A stretch of DNA of 64,000 nucleotides from Weissella koreensis KACC 15510 (GCF_000219805.1 NC_015759.1:1302001-1366000), one strand, 5' to 3'. Shown: positions 53,557-63,770, numbered from the stretch's first letter. A program made the numbers and translations. Notes: generated by a model not told the origin, from the sequence alone.

Positions 53557-53751
53557 ATGATTAATCCATTCTTGTGCTATGTATATTTTTGTTTGTAATA
53601 TTGACATATAGTGTAGTATTAATAAACAGAAAGTACCTATTAAATTTCTTGAATTTAGGGTAGAATTCATCAATCATTATTGTTACTTATAACTATAAAT
53701 AGGAGTGATGATAAATTAAGGTTTGACAACGGATTTAAGCTCTTAAAATCA

Positions 53752-53782
53752 TTGACAAAGTATGATGATAAATGTCATACTT
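53752..53782 (+). promoter_or_regulatory. dnaG-rpoD promoter with an internal palindrome
   Basis: TTGACA (53752-53757) and a weak -10 (TCATAC, 53775-53780, 17-bp spacer). An 8-bp perfect inverted repeat, AAGTATGA (53758-53765) and TCATACTT (53775-53782), fills the spacer and covers the -10, a classic repressor position. Confidence 0.5.
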
Positions 53783-53823
53783 AAGGTTGCTTATTTGGTG
53801 TAAAAAAATGAGGAGGGGTCATC

Positions 53824-55686
53824 ATCGCAATCTCAATTCCAGATGAATTAGTCGAAAATATTCGGCAAAGTGTGAATATTGTTGATGTGGTTAGCCCTTA
53901 TGTGGCTTTAAAAAAACAAGGACGGAACCTCTTCGGCCGTTGTCCATGGCATGAAGAACGAACACCATCGTTTTCAGTTAATGAAGAAAAACAGATTTTT
54001 CATTGTTTTTCGTGTGGACGTGGTGGAAATGCTTTTACTTTTTTAATGGAAAAAGAAGAATTATCTTTCCCGCAAGCTGTTGCTAAAGTGGCAAGTATGA
54101 CAGGGATAGAACTTGACTCAACTTACACAGTGAGTTCAGATGAGAAACGCCAAATTTCACAACATCAACGCGATCTTCTAGCATTGTATGATGAAGCGAC
54201 TAAATTTTATCATTATTTATTGGTTAATGCCGAAATTGGGGATGATGCCTTACAGTATCTGCATCAACGGGGGCTTGATGATACGACGATTGATGCTTAC
54301 ATGCTTGGATACGCGCCGGAAGGTGATGCTTTATATAATTATTTTAATGAAAAAAAAGTAGATTATCAGTTGATGCGTGAATCAGAACTATTTATTGTTT
54401 GGGATGATGGAACGCTGCATGATCGGTTTGTTGATCGCATATTGTTTACGATTAGAAATCGTGAAGGCGCACCAATTGCTTTTTCCGGTCGTCGAATGTC
54501 AAACGATACGACGATCGCTAAGTACATGAATAGTCCCGAAAGTGCTTTGTTTGATAAATCAGAAGAGTTATTTAATTTTGATCTAGCTAAGACAACAATT
54601 AAAAAAAGTAAGGTTGTCATTCTTTTTGAAGGCTTTATGGATGTTATTGCCGCTTTTCAGGCAGGAATTCATAATGGAGTTGCTTCAATGGGGACAAGTC
54701 TTACTAAAACTCAGGTTCGCCGATTAGGTCAAAGCGCCGAAGAAATTAATATTGCTTATGATGCGGATACAGCTGGACAAGCAGCTACTTATCGAGCAAT
54801 TGACCTAATTAACAAAAATAGTTCATTAAAAATTAAAATTATTAATATTCCTGATGGACAAGATCCTGATGAATATTTACGTAGTCAAGGAATCGACGCT
54901 TTGCGAGAAGTTTTGACTCGTAATTTAAAAGATCCGGTTGAGTTTAATTTGAACTATCTTCGTAAGGACTATGACTTAAGCAATCAAAGTGATATTTTCA
55001 ATTATATTGAGCAAGTTTTACCAGTACTTGCACAAGTGAAAGAACCATTAGTGCGTCAAACCTATATGCAACAGTTAGCAACAGAGTTTAATGTAAGCAG
55101 TTCTGGCTTAGAAGAGCAATTGCGCAACTTAATGATGCAGCAACAAGTCTCCAGGCAGACAGAAAATACTCGGGTAAAAGATAATTACGTTCCAATATTA
55201 GAAACGCCAAACCTGGTCGAAAAACCGGTTTTATCTCAGGTGGAGCAGGCTGAACAAATTTTATTAACTTGGATGTTAAAACATCAAGATGCTTGGTTAA
55301 AGGTTACTAGTAGGCTTGATTTTCATTTTGTTGATGTGGTTTATGAAACTTTGTTTATGCTAGCTGATGGCTATAAACAAAAGAATCAGATTCAAGAAAT
55401 TGATAATTGGGCTGATTTTATGGATTTTGTAAAGGAACCGGATTTAGTTAGAGTGCTTTCACAATTAGATCAAATTGATGATGCTATGATGCAGGAATTA
55501 GATCAAGTGGACGAGTATATTGGTGTGTTATTAAATCGAGCGCCGCTTGAAGAAAAAATTAAACAAAAACAACGTGAGTTGTTGGAGGCTAAGCAAGTTA
55601 ATAATGAAGTTTTAGCGACTCAATTAAGCTTTGAAGTTTTATCTTTATTACGAGAAAAGCAAGCAGCACAATCTAATCAACAGTAA
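53824..55686 (+). CDS. dnaG: DNA primase, apparently with an AUC start codon
   Basis: 620 residues. N-terminal CHC2 zinc ribbon (Cys/His in GRCPWHEER and HCFSCGRGG), TOPRIM core (about 270-350; [26 protein letters not shown]) and a C-terminal DnaB-binding helical domain (about 465-620). The family's opening ([19 protein letters not shown]) is encoded upstream of the first in-frame GTG (53872), which has no SD. A strong GAGGAGGGG (53810-53818) lies 5-7 nt before in-frame ATC 53824, so translation probably starts there (decoded as Met-Ala-Ile-Ser-Ile-Pro). ATC 53821 is an alternative. rpoD follows after 26 nt. Confidence 0.9.
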   Translation: MAISIPDELVENIRQSVNIVDVVSPYVALKKQGRNLFGRCPWHEERTPSFSVNEEKQIFHCFSCGRGGNAFTFLMEKEELSFPQAVAKVASMTGIELDSTYTVSSDEKRQISQHQRDLLALYDEATKFYHYLLVNAEIGDDALQYLHQRGLDDTTIDAYMLGYAPEGDALYNYFNEKKVDYQLMRESELFIVWDDGTLHDRFVDRILFTIRNREGAPIAFSGRRMSNDTTIAKYMNSPESALFDKSEELFNFDLAKTTIKKSKVVILFEGFMDVIAAFQAGIHNGVASMGTSLTKTQVRRLGQSAEEINIAYDADTAGQAATYRAIDLINKNSSLKIKIINIPDGQDPDEYLRSQGIDALREVLTRNLKDPVEFNLNYLRKDYDLSNQSDIFNYIEQVLPVLAQVKEPLVRQTYMQQLATEFNVSSSGLEEQLRNLMMQQQVSRQTENTRVKDNYVPILETPNLVEKPVLSQVEQAEQILLTWMLKHQDAWLKVTSRLDFHFVDVVYETLFMLADGYKQKNQIQEIDNWADFMDFVKEPDLVRVLSQLDQIDDAMMQELDQVDEYIGVLLNRAPLEEKIKQKQRELLEAKQVNNEVLATQLSFEVLSLLREKQAAQSNQQ

Positions 55687-55712
55687 TTTTTAAACAATTA
55701 AGGAGCGATAGT

Positions 55713-56846
55713 ATGCCTAAAAAAGTAGAGCAAACTGATGTAGATTTTGATCAAAAAGGTTTTGACAAAGCGATTAAGGATCTTGTAAAAGAATACAAAA
55801 AATCAACGACAATTAAAGAAGATGAATTGCATGAAACATTGGTTAAACGTTGGAATTTAAATGCTAACCAAATTGATGAACTATATGATAAGGTCGAAGC
55901 AGCTGGGATTGCCATTGTTGATGAACAAGGTGAACCAGCTATGCGTGCTTTGAATAATAAAAAGACGGCTTTAAGTGAAAAAGAATTAAAGCAAGCAGCT
56001 GAAGCACCATCTGGGATTAAAATTAATGATCCTGTACGTATGTATTTAAAAGAGATTGGCCGTGTTAGCTTATTGACAGGTCCAGAAGAAGTTGCATTGG
56101 CCGAACGTATTGAAGAGGGTGATGCATCTGCTAAGCAAGAATTGGCTGAGGCTAATTTGCGTTTGGTGGTTTCAATTGCAAAACGTTATGTTGGTCGTGG
56201 AATGCAATTCTTGGATTTGATTCAAGAAGGAAATATGGGCTTGATGAAGGCAGTTGAGAAGTTCGATTACCGTAAGGGGTTCAAATTTTCAACTTATGCC
56301 ACATGGTGGATTCGTCAAGCGATCACTCGCGCAATTGCCGACCAAGCTCGTACAATTAGAATTCCAGTGCATATGGTGGAAACGATTAATAAATTAATCC
56401 GAATCCAACGATCATTGCTTTCTGATTTGGGACGAGAACCAACTCCTGAGGAAATTGGGGCTGAGATGGATATTGCGACAGAAAAAGTTCGTGATATTCT
56501 TAAAATTGCGCAAGAACCAGTTTCCTTAGAAACGCCAATTGGTGAAGAAGATGATTCACATCTAGGTGATTTCATTGAAGACAATGAAGCTGTTTCACCA
56601 GCTGATTCCGCCGCATATCAAATGTTGAAGGAACAGCTAGAATCAGTACTAGATACTCTAACTGATCGTGAAGAGAACGTCTTACGTTTGCGCTTTGGAT
56701 TAGAAGATGGCCGGACTCGAACATTAGAAGAAGTTGGTAAAGTCTTTGGTGTGACGCGAGAACGAATTCGTCAAATCGAAGCCAAGGCGCTTCGGAAACT
56801 TCGCCATCCAACGCGTTCAAAGCAATTACGTGATTTCTTGGACTAA
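55713..56846 (+). CDS. rpoD: RNA polymerase primary sigma factor (sigma-A/RpoD)
   Basis: 377 residues. Sigma region 1.1-like N-terminus, region 1.2/2 with [16 protein letters not shown] and the core-binding and -10-recognition [20 protein letters not shown] helix ([21 protein letters not shown]), region 3, and region 4 helix-turn-helix ([30 protein letters not shown]). The essential vegetative sigma factor. SD AAGGAGCG before ATG 55713; second gene of dnaG-rpoD. Confidence 0.97.
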   Translation: MPKKVEQTDVDFDQKGFDKAIKDLVKEYKKSTTIKEDELHETLVKRWNLNANQIDELYDKVEAAGIAIVDEQGEPAMRALNNKKTALSEKELKQAAEAPSGIKINDPVRMYLKEIGRVSLLTGPEEVALAERIEEGDASAKQELAEANLRLVVSIAKRYVGRGMQFLDLIQEGNMGLMKAVEKFDYRKGFKFSTYATWWIRQAITRAIADQARTIRIPVHMVETINKLIRIQRSLLSDLGREPTPEEIGAEMDIATEKVRDILKIAQEPVSLETPIGEEDDSHLGDFIEDNEAVSPADSAAYQMLKEQLESVLDTLTDREENVLRLRFGLEDGRTRTLEEVGKVFGVTRERIRQIEAKALRKLRHPTRSKQLRDFLD

Positions 56847-56890
56847 AATTAATTGAAAGTTTTTTATAATTAAGATTAACTTTGATAAGT

Positions 56891-56976
56891 AAAAAGAATT
56901 ATCTTGTAAGTAATATGATGAATGGGTTTCAAAATCTCATGATTTTTTATTCTTACATTAGATAATTCTTTTTTAT
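56891..56976 (+). terminator. Terminator of dnaG-rpoD
   Basis: AAAGAATTATCT (56893-56904) pairs with AGATAATTCTTT (56960-56971) around a long AT-rich loop; T-rich sequence follows. Confidence 0.7.
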
Positions 56977-57138
56977 TTTTTATTTTAAATTTTAATAATA
57001 GTGAATTATTTTATACTTTTGGTACGAAAGCCGATATTGATGATAACTTTAATTTGGTATTTTAATGGATAAAAGCCCTTATTTATCAAGTAAGAACGTT
57101 AAAATTAGCATAATATGTATTGAACTATTCTAAGTGTT

Positions 57139-57165
57139 TTGGCACTCCATAAAATCAAGTGCCAA
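57139..57165 (+). promoter_or_regulatory. CIRCE-like element 1 (variant) upstream of hrcA
   Basis: TTGGCACTC - 9 nt - AAGTGCCAA, the exact 9-9-9 geometry of CIRCE (TTAGCACTC-N9-GAGTGCTAA). Changes in the two arms largely compensate, leaving a near-perfect palindrome. It ends 5 nt before the -35. Confidence 0.75.
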
Positions 57166-57170
57166 AATAG

Positions 57171-57198
57171 TTGACATTTATTTTTTTGAGTGTATTAT
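57171..57198 (+). promoter_or_regulatory. Promoter of the hrcA-grpE-dnaK-dnaJ operon
   Basis: Consensus -35 TTGACA (57171-57176), 16-bp spacer, TATTAT (57193-57198), lying exactly between the two CIRCE-like elements. Confidence 0.8.
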
Positions 57199-57206
57199 TA
57201 TAGATG

Positions 57207-57233
57207 TTAGCAATAAGAAAGTAAGAGTGCTAA
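57207..57233 (+). promoter_or_regulatory. CIRCE element 2 (degenerate left arm)
   Basis: TTAGCAATA - 9 nt - GAGTGCTAA. The right arm is perfect; the left arm has lost CTC. It covers the transcription start region. Confidence 0.8.
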
Positions 57234-57256
57234 TAACCAAGAAAGGAAAAATTGAG

Positions 57257-58279
57257 ATGTTAACAGAACGGCAAAGAATCATTTTAAATGCGATTATTGC
57301 TGATTACATCCGATTTGGAAAAGCTGTTGGCTCAAAAGCTTTGTTGGTTGATGTAGATCTACCGGTTAGTTCGGCGACAATTCGAAATGAGATGGCACAT
57401 TTAGAGGATCAAGGATTGATTCAGAAGGAGCACGCTTCTTCTGGTCGTATTCCTTCTCAACAGGGTTATCGTTTCTATGTTGATTATTTAATGAGAACTC
57501 ACCGTCCTTCAAAAGAGGAGCGACAACAAATTTATCGCACTTTTAGTCGAAGATTTCAACAAGTTGATGATTTGTTAATTCAGGTCACTAAATTTATGGC
57601 AAATATCACAGGATATACAGCCATTGCGTTAAAACCAGCGACTAATGACGTAAAGCTCTCGGGTTTTCAACTAATTCCAATTGATGGACAGCAAATTATG
57701 GCAGTGTTAGTGACTAGTAATGGTCAAACTGCCAGTCAAAGTTTCCGTCTTCCTAAGGAAACATCAATTGAAGAACTAAAGATAATTGTCACATATATTA
57801 ATCATCAATTAGTTGGACGTCCAATTCGTGAAGCTTTACAAAGTCTGAGTGGTGATTTTCCATTAGATTTGGAGCGAACTATTCGGTCACCTCAAGCTTT
57901 CTTGCAATTGTTTGGAGATATGCTCTCACAGGCAATTCAGGATAAGGTTTTCATTGGGGGAAGTTTGAATATAATGGACTTTACTACTGATAGTGATTTA
58001 GGAGATATTAAGGCCTTATATCAATTGTTAGATGATCCTGAAGAAATGCATAAAATTATTGGTTCTGCGAATGAAGGAGTCTTTGTACAAATTGGCGAAG
58101 AAAATTCAGATGAGATTTTAAAACCTTATAGTTTAGTCTCAACGCGTTACCAAATACCGATGCATGGATTTGGAGAGCTAGCGATATTAGGGCCAACTAA
58201 TATGCCGTATCCTAAGATTGTTACGATTCTAAATGAAGTTCGACAAGCCGTAGTAGAAGAATTACAAGAATATTATTAG
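57257..58279 (+). CDS. hrcA: Heat-inducible transcription repressor HrcA
   Basis: 340 residues. Winged-helix DNA-binding domain (about 1-80; LTERQRIILNAIIADY, VSSATIRNEMAHLEDQGLI), a GAF-like core and the inserted dimerising domain. Binds CIRCE and is kept active by GroEL. The start is ATG 57257 (SD AAAGGAAAA); longer in-frame starts would lie upstream of the operator. First gene of the chaperone operon and repressor of its own promoter. Confidence 0.95.
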   Translation: MLTERQRIILNAIIADYIRFGKAVGSKALLVDVDLPVSSATIRNEMAHLEDQGLIQKEHASSGRIPSQQGYRFYVDYLMRTHRPSKEERQQIYRTFSRRFQQVDDLLIQVTKFMANITGYTAIALKPATNDVKLSGFQLIPIDGQQIMAVLVTSNGQTASQSFRLPKETSIEELKIIVTYINHQLVGRPIREALQSLSGDFPLDLERTIRSPQAFLQLFGDMLSQAIQDKVFIGGSLNIMDFTTDSDLGDIKALYQLLDDPEEMHKIIGSANEGVFVQIGEENSDEILKPYSLVSTRYQIPMHGFGELAILGPTNMPYPKIVTILNEVRQAVVEELQEYY

Positions 58280-58294
58280 AAAAGAGGTGTTGGT

Positions 58295-58885
58295 ATGGCC
58301 GATAATAAGGCGGAGCAAACAGAGTCAGTTGACGAAGAGTTATTAGAACCAGTTGATGAAACAGACCATCAAACTGATAGTGAAACAGTTGCAACCGATG
58401 CTGATGTTTCTAATGATGAAGATTCAGTGGAAGTGGATCCATTGCAAGAATTGCAAGTAAAGTACGATGCATTAGAAGACAAATATTTGCGTACCAATGC
58501 AGAAATGCAAAATATGCAAACTCGTTTCGCAAAAGAACAGGCAACTTCATTAAAGTACGCCAATCAAAAGCTAGCTAAATCAATTTTGCCAGCTTTAGAT
58601 AATTTAGAACGGGCCATTGACGTTGAAGCCAATGATGAGTCCGCTCAAAAAATTAAGAGTGGTGTAGAAATAGTCTACAAGAGTTTGAACAGCGCCTTGG
58701 GAGATAATGACATCAAGGCTGTCGGTGTGGTTGGTGAACCATTTGATCCTGAAATGCATCAATCAGTTCAAACTCAACCAGCGGATGACCAACATCCGGC
58801 TGATACGATTGCTCAAGTTTTGCAAAAGGGATACTTACTAGCTGATCGGGTTGTACGACCAGCAATGGTTGTTGTTTATAACTAA
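58295..58885 (+). CDS. grpE: Nucleotide exchange factor GrpE
   Basis: 196 residues. Acidic disordered head (about 1-50), long coiled coil (about 50-95), and the C-terminal beta domain (VGEPFDPEMHQSVQTQP, YLLADRVVRPAMVVV). Releases ADP from DnaK. SD AGAGGTG. 15 nt after hrcA. Confidence 0.96.
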   Translation: MADNKAEQTESVDEELLEPVDETDHQTDSETVATDADVSNDEDSVEVDPLQELQVKYDALEDKYLRTNAEMQNMQTRFAKEQATSLKYANQKLAKSILPALDNLERAIDVEANDESAQKIKSGVEIVYKSLNSALGDNDIKAVGVVGEPFDPEMHQSVQTQPADDQHPADTIAQVLQKGYLLADRVVRPAMVVVYN

Positions 58886-58927
58886 TTTAAATAAAAAATT
58901 AAAAAATATAAGTCGAGGTAAATTAAT

Positions 58928-60751
58928 ATGTCAAAGATTATTGGTATTGATTTAGGAACTACAAATTCTGCTGTTGCTGTTATGGAAGGTGGAACTCCAA
59001 AAGTTATCACTAACCCAAACGGTGGACGGACAACTCCATCAGTTGTTTCATTTAAGAATGGTGAGAGCCAAGTTGGTGATACAGCTAAGCGTCAAGCAAT
59101 GACAAACCCAGATACAATTGTATCAATTAAGTCACATATGGGTGAAGATGGTTATAAAGTTACGGTAGCCGGAAAAGATTATACTCCAGAAGAAATTTCA
59201 GCAATGATTTTGCAATACATCAAGAAGTATGCTGAAGATTATTTGGGAGAAACAGTTGATAAGGCTGTTATCACTGTTCCTGCATACTTTAACGACGCAC
59301 AACGTCAAGCTACTAAGAATGCTGGTAAGATTGCTGGGTTGGAAGTTGAACGTATTATCAACGAACCAACGGCTGCAGCTTTGGCATATGGTCTTGATGA
59401 TTTGACTAAGGATGAAAAAGTCTTAGTTTATGACCTTGGTGGTGGAACATTTGACGTTTCTATTCTTGAATTAGGGGATGGAGTCTTTGAAGTTTTGTCA
59501 ACATCAGGAGATACACACCTTGGTGGTGATGACTTTGACGAAAAGGTTATTGATTGGTTAGCTGAAGACTTCAAGAACGAAAATGGTATTGATTTGAAGC
59601 AAGATGCTTTGGCTATGCAACGTTTGAAGGAAGCTGCTGAAACTGCTAAGAAGACTTTGTCACAAGCTACAGAAGCACAAATTGATTTGCCATTTATTGC
59701 TTCATCAGATAATGGTCCTCTTCATATTCAAACAACTTTGACTCGAGCTAAGTTCAATCAATTGACACATGATCTAGTTGAACGTACTAAGGCTTCAGTT
59801 GAAACTGCTTTGAAGGATGCCGGACTATCAAATGCTGACATTGATCAAGTTATCTTGAATGGAGGATCTACTCGAATTCCTGCTGTGCAAGAATTCGTTA
59901 AGGATTTGACTGGTAAGGAACCAAATCACTCAATCAATCCAGATGAAGCGGTTGCTTTGGGAGCTGCTGTACAAGGTGGTGTTATTACTGGTGATGTTAA
60001 GGATGTCGTTTTGCTTGATGTCACACCATTAACACTTGGAATTGAAACGATGGGTGGTGTATTCACTAAGTTGATCGATCGTAATACAACTATTCCTACT
60101 TCAAAGTCACAAGTCTTCTCAACTGCTGCTGATAACCAACCAGCCGTTGATATTCATGTTTTGCAAGGTGAGCGAGCTATGGCCGCTGACAACAAGACAT
60201 TAGGACGTTTCCAATTGGCTGATATTCCAGCTGCTCCACGTGGTGTACCACAAATTGAAGTTAAGTTTGATATTGACCGAAACGGAATTGTAACTGTTTC
60301 AGCTAAGGATCTTGGAACTCAAAAGGAACAAAAGATTACTATCCAAAATTCTGGATCATTGTCTGACGAAGAAATTGAAAAGATGATGAACGATGCTAAG
60401 GCTAATGAAGAAGCCGACAAGAAGCGTAAGGAAGAAGTTGATTTGCGCAACGATGTTGACCAATTGATTTTCTCAGCTGAGAAGACATTGGAAGATACAG
60501 GAGACAAGTTATCAGCTGATGACAAGAAGCCTGTTGAAGATGCTCTTACAGAATTGAAGTCTGCTAAGGAAGCTGATGATCTAGATCAAATGGCTGAAAA
60601 GAAGGAAGCTTTGGAAAAAGTTTCTCAAGAGTTAGCAGTTAAGTTGTATCAACAAGCAGCTCCTGAACAAGGTGCTGAAGGGTCTGAAGATAAGGCCGAT
60701 GATAATACTGTTGATGGTGATTTCGAAGACGTTTCTGACGATAAAAAGTAA
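58928..60751 (+). CDS. dnaK: Chaperone DnaK (Hsp70)
   Basis: 607 residues. ATPase domain with [26 protein letters not shown] and [13 protein letters not shown]; the [14 protein letters not shown] linker into the substrate domain (about 380-500); a helical lid and acidic tail ending DVSDDKK. Lacks the 24-residue loop found in Gram-negative DnaK, as expected for Firmicutes. Preferred codons (AAG, GTT, CCA) indicate high expression. Confidence 0.98.
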   Translation: MSKIIGIDLGTTNSAVAVMEGGTPKVITNPNGGRTTPSVVSFKNGESQVGDTAKRQAMTNPDTIVSIKSHMGEDGYKVTVAGKDYTPEEISAMILQYIKKYAEDYLGETVDKAVITVPAYFNDAQRQATKNAGKIAGLEVERIINEPTAAALAYGLDDLTKDEKVLVYDLGGGTFDVSILELGDGVFEVLSTSGDTHLGGDDFDEKVIDWLAEDFKNENGIDLKQDALAMQRLKEAAETAKKTLSQATEAQIDLPFIASSDNGPLHIQTTLTRAKFNQLTHDLVERTKASVETALKDAGLSNADIDQVILNGGSTRIPAVQEFVKDLTGKEPNHSINPDEAVALGAAVQGGVITGDVKDVVLLDVTPLTLGIETMGGVFTKLIDRNTTIPTSKSQVFSTAADNQPAVDIHVLQGERAMAADNKTLGRFQLADIPAAPRGVPQIEVKFDIDRNGIVTVSAKDLGTQKEQKITIQNSGSLSDEEIEKMMNDAKANEEADKKRKEEVDLRNDVDQLIFSAEKTLEDTGDKLSADDKKPVEDALTELKSAKEADDLDQMAEKKEALEKVSQELAVKLYQQAAPEQGAEGSEDKADDNTVDGDFEDVSDDKK

Positions 60752-60775
60752 TTGAAATTACTCTCGTGAGGACGT

Positions 60776-60815
60776 TTACCATTAAGAATGGGGTTTGTGC
60801 CCTTTTCTTATACAT
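60776..60815 (+). promoter_or_regulatory. Intercistronic hairpin between dnaK and dnaJ
   Basis: AAGAATGGG pairs with CCCTTTTCTT around GTTTGTG (about 60785-60810). The T run is interrupted, so it may be a weak terminator or a processing and stabilising structure that lowers dnaJ relative to dnaK. Confidence 0.5.
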
Positions 60816-60847
60816 AAAAAATAAAAAAATGGAGGCGGGTTTTCCTC

Positions 60848-61768
60848 ATGAACAACACAGATTTATATGAAACGTTAGGACTTGATAAGAATGCATCGCA
60901 AGATGATATAAAAAAGGCTTATCGAAAATTGTCGAAAAAATATCATCCAGATATTAATAAAGAACCAGGTGCCGAAGATACCTATAAAAAAGTTCAAGAT
61001 GCTTATGAAACTTTAGGTGATGAAAAGAAGCGTGCATCATATGACCAATTTGGGACGACTGGTGACCAACAAGGATTTGGTGGTCAAGGTGGTTTCGGTG
61101 GTGGATTTGGTGGCCAAGGTGGTTATTCTGATTTTGGTGATATATTTAGTCAAATGTTCGGCGGGGCCTTTGATCCTAATCGGCCTCGACAAGGGTCTGA
61201 TTTACAATACCGTCTTAATTTAACATTTGAAGAAGCTATTGCTGGTTTAGATACTGAAATCGAATATAACCGCACTGGATCAAATGGTCAAAGTGAACAT
61301 AAGAAGGTTAAAGTAACAGTTCCAGCTGGAATTGATGACGGCCAACAAATGCGCATGAGTGGTTACGGTGAAGCTGGATCAAATGGTGGGCCTTTTGGAG
61401 ATCTTTTCGTTGTATTCCATGTGGCTGCATCTAAGGATGGCTTTGAACGAGATGGAGCAGATGTTTACTTAGAACAACCACTTGATTTTGCAACAGCAAC
61501 CCTTGGTGGTGAAATTCTGGTGAAGACGGTTCATGGGGAAGCTAAGTTGAAAATACCAGCTGGTACAGCGAATGGAAAACGTTTCCGTTTACGTGGAAAA
61601 GGAGCCCCTCGCCTACAAGGATCTGGTTATGGTGATCAATATGTTGTAGTTTATATTGATGTTCCGACTAAGTTAACCCGCGACCAACAAGATGCTTTGA
61701 AGAAATTCCAAAATGCGATGAATGGCGAAGAAACAAAGTTAGATAAAATTAAGAAAAAATTTCAATAA
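60848..61768 (+). CDS. dnaJ: DnaJ-type co-chaperone lacking the zinc-finger domain
   Basis: 306 residues. J domain (about 3-68) with the HPD motif ([10 protein letters not shown]), a Gly/Phe-rich region (about 74-110), then directly the two C-terminal beta domains ([17 protein letters not shown] and [45 protein letters not shown]). The four CxxCxGxG zinc motifs of normal DnaJ are absent and there are no cysteines. This is the CbpA/type II architecture, yet the gene holds the dnaJ position in the hrcA operon. SD GGAGGCGGG about 6 nt before ATG. Confidence 0.93.
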   Translation: MNNTDLYETLGLDKNASQDDIKKAYRKLSKKYHPDINKEPGAEDTYKKVQDAYETLGDEKKRASYDQFGTTGDQQGFGGQGGFGGGFGGQGGYSDFGDIFSQMFGGAFDPNRPRQGSDLQYRLNLTFEEAIAGLDTEIEYNRTGSNGQSEHKKVKVTVPAGIDDGQQMRMSGYGEAGSNGGPFGDLFVVFHVAASKDGFERDGADVYLEQPLDFATATLGGEILVKTVHGEAKLKIPAGTANGKRFRLRGKGAPRLQGSGYGDQYVVVYIDVPTKLTRDQQDALKKFQNAMNGEETKLDKIKKKFQ

Positions 61769-61798
61769 ATCTCTTAATAAAAAATTAATATTTAAAGT

Positions 61799-61834
61799 TA
61801 AAGAAGTAGGTCTAATAGCCTACTTCTTTTTTTA
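61799..61834 (+). terminator. Terminator of the chaperone operon
   Basis: Perfect 10-bp stem AAGAAGTAGG/CCTACTTCTT (61801-61810 with 61819-61828), then TTTTT. Confidence 0.9.
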
Positions 61835-61999
61835 ATGTGTGTTTATCGCAGTTCATAATTTATATTTTATAAACATTTAGGTATAATTATTATTAATATA
61901 TATGTTTTACTTAATTGATATGTTGTAATCAAATGATCAAAATAAGATATTAAAAGATTGACGAGATTAGACAAAAAATAGATAATATGAAGGATAGTT

Positions 62000-62272
62000 A
62001 TGAATTTATCACAATTAAGGGCATCAACATTAGCAATGCCTGAACAATATCAAATTATGGTGCGTAATCATGATATCGTTTTACCAGCGATATCACTTGA
62101 AATAGATCAAAAACAAATTAAAATTAAAACACAAATGGAAGGCCAACTAATATTGAGGGACTTACGTAATTTAAACGGTTGGGATCAAAGCAAGTTAATA
62201 TTCGAGGTTGATCAAAAAATGCATTCAGTTTTTGGTTATCGTGTTAATGGAATACAATTAATTTTAGGGTAG
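62000..62272 (+). CDS. Small hypothetical protein, first gene of a surface module
   Basis: 90 residues, no signal peptide or membrane helix. The mixed pattern (LSQLRASTLAMPEQYQIMV, then alternating hydrophobic strands ISLEIDQKQIKIKTQMEGQLI) suggests a small alpha/beta protein. No family recognised. SD AAGGATAG before ATG 62000. The next gene starts 10 nt downstream, so they are probably one operon with the sugar transferase. Confidence 0.55.
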   Translation: MNLSQLRASTLAMPEQYQIMVRNHDIVLPAISLEIDQKQIKIKTQMEGQLILRDLRNLNGWDQSKLIFEVDQKMHSVFGYRVNGIQLILG

Positions 62273-62282
62273 GTATTAAAAC

Positions 62283-63056
62283 TTGAAAAAGAAGAGATGG
62301 TGGCTGATTGGAATTGCTGCAATTATTTTATTATTAATTATTGGAATTGCTATAGCAAAATTCACTCACAAAAATAATGATAGTCAGAATCAAGGACAAA
62401 TTAAGACAAGCCAGAAGATAAATGAAGATTCAATTAAACCGTTACAAGATGGGGCTAAGCATAAGACAAATAAAAGGACTTATGAAGTTTCTAAGAACGA
62501 TAGTAACTCTGACCAATATGTTGCAAGTGGAAATTTAACTAAGCCGGGGCAATATAGTATCAGTCCTGCTGGAAATCGAAGTGAATTACAACAAATAAAC
62601 GCCAATCCTGATCAACAATTAATGGATTCTGAGGTGAGTTATACTTTAAATAAGATAAAGGTACAATTAAATCAACCAAAAACAGATGAAGCCTTACAAA
62701 TGGCAAGGATGGCATTGAATGATCGTAGTATTGATGGTGACTATCAGACCTTAATACTTAATTATTCAATCACTAATAAAACTAACCGAATCATTCAAAC
62801 GGACGGTGTAAAGGAAGTTGAATTATCATCAAACGATGTGGTGACTGTTCAAAGTGGTTTGGATAATGATGCGAAGTTGAGTCAAAAAATGATTCAACCA
62901 GGAGAAACTGTAGAAACTTTTGCAACTATTTTAGTTGGAAAAGACGGTCAAGAAAAACAAATCTTAAATCGAGCAACCATCGCTTTTGCACCGGTATTAG
63001 ATCAAAACCAAAATGTTATTACTAGTGACTCGCAAAAAATGACTGCTAAGTTTTAA
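62283..63056 (+). CDS. Membrane-anchored extracellular protein (DUF4352/DUF5067-like; TTG start)
   Basis: 257 residues. TTG 62283 with TAGGT upstream; no ATG fits. One membrane helix (about 6-26), a Gln/Asn/Lys-rich linker (27-75), then an immunoglobulin-like beta domain (about 110-255; YTLNKIKVQLNQ, YQTLILNYSITNKTN, MIQPGETVETFATILVG) resembling the DUF4352 or DUF5067 domains of Gram-positive surface proteins. Function unknown; co-located with a sugar transferase. Confidence 0.65.
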   Translation: MKKKRWWLIGIAAIILLLIIGIAIAKFTHKNNDSQNQGQIKTSQKINEDSIKPLQDGAKHKTNKRTYEVSKNDSNSDQYVASGNLTKPGQYSISPAGNRSELQQINANPDQQLMDSEVSYTLNKIKVQLNQPKTDEALQMARMALNDRSIDGDYQTLILNYSITNKTNRIIQTDGVKEVELSSNDVVTVQSGLDNDAKLSQKMIQPGETVETFATILVGKDGQEKQILNRATIAFAPVLDQNQNVITSDSQKMTAKF

Positions 63057-63109
63057 AGTAAACTTAACAAGATAAAAAGTTTGAATAGGGAAGGATGATT
63101 AGGTAAGTT

Positions 63110-63742
63110 ATGAGAAAAAATTCTTTATATGTTTTTTCAAAACGATTTGTTGATATTTCGGTTTCACTTTTTGCTTTGATTATGTTGTCACCACTTTTTC
63201 TAATCGTTACTTGTTTTTATCTCTTTGGACTTAATCGAGGACCAGTTTTCTATAAACAAACGCGAATTGGTGAATATGGAAAACCATTTAAAATTTATAA
63301 ATTTCGTTCGATGGTTGTTGGTGCTGAAGAACGTCTTTATGAAAATCCAGTTCTTTATAAAAAATTTGTTGATAATGGCTATAAATTACCAATTGGTGAA
63401 GACCCTCGAATTACTCGTTTTGGTGCTTTTATTCGTAAAACAAGTATTGATGAGATGCCTCAATTTTTAAATATTTTAATTGGTGATATGACTGTGATTG
63501 GGCCACGCCCGATTGTTCCCTCTGAACTTCATGAATATGAGACGGTTGAGCGGATTAATAAATTATTGTCAGTGAGACCAGGTGCAATGGGATTATGGCA
63601 AGGAAGTGGGCGTAGTAATATTCAATATCCACAACGTGCTGATATTGAATTACAATATATTGATAATCAAAGTCAATGGTTTGATTTTGTTGTCCTATTT
63701 AAAAATTTTGTGGCTATTTGTACAGCGCGTGGAGCACAGTAG
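63110..63742 (+). CDS. Second priming sugar phosphotransferase
   Basis: 210 residues. Hydrophobic N-terminus (about 14-40), then a PglC/WcaJ-type catalytic domain: FKIYKFRSMVVGAEE, IRKTSIDEMPQFLNILIGDMTVIGPRPIV, VRPGAMGLWQGSGRSN. Starts a lipid-linked saccharide, like the enzyme at 45616 but distinct in sequence (GLWQ in place of GLAQING), so the two probably prime different glycans or use different sugars. SD AGGTAAGTT region is weak before ATG 63110. Confidence 0.9.
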   Translation: MRKNSLYVFSKRFVDISVSLFALIMLSPLFLIVTCFYLFGLNRGPVFYKQTRIGEYGKPFKIYKFRSMVVGAEERLYENPVLYKKFVDNGYKLPIGEDPRITRFGAFIRKTSIDEMPQFLNILIGDMTVIGPRPIVPSELHEYETVERINKLLSVRPGAMGLWQGSGRSNIQYPQRADIELQYIDNQSQWFDFVVLFKNFVAICTARGAQ

Positions 63743-63770
63743 GATAAATTAAAAAAATTAATGAATAAAA

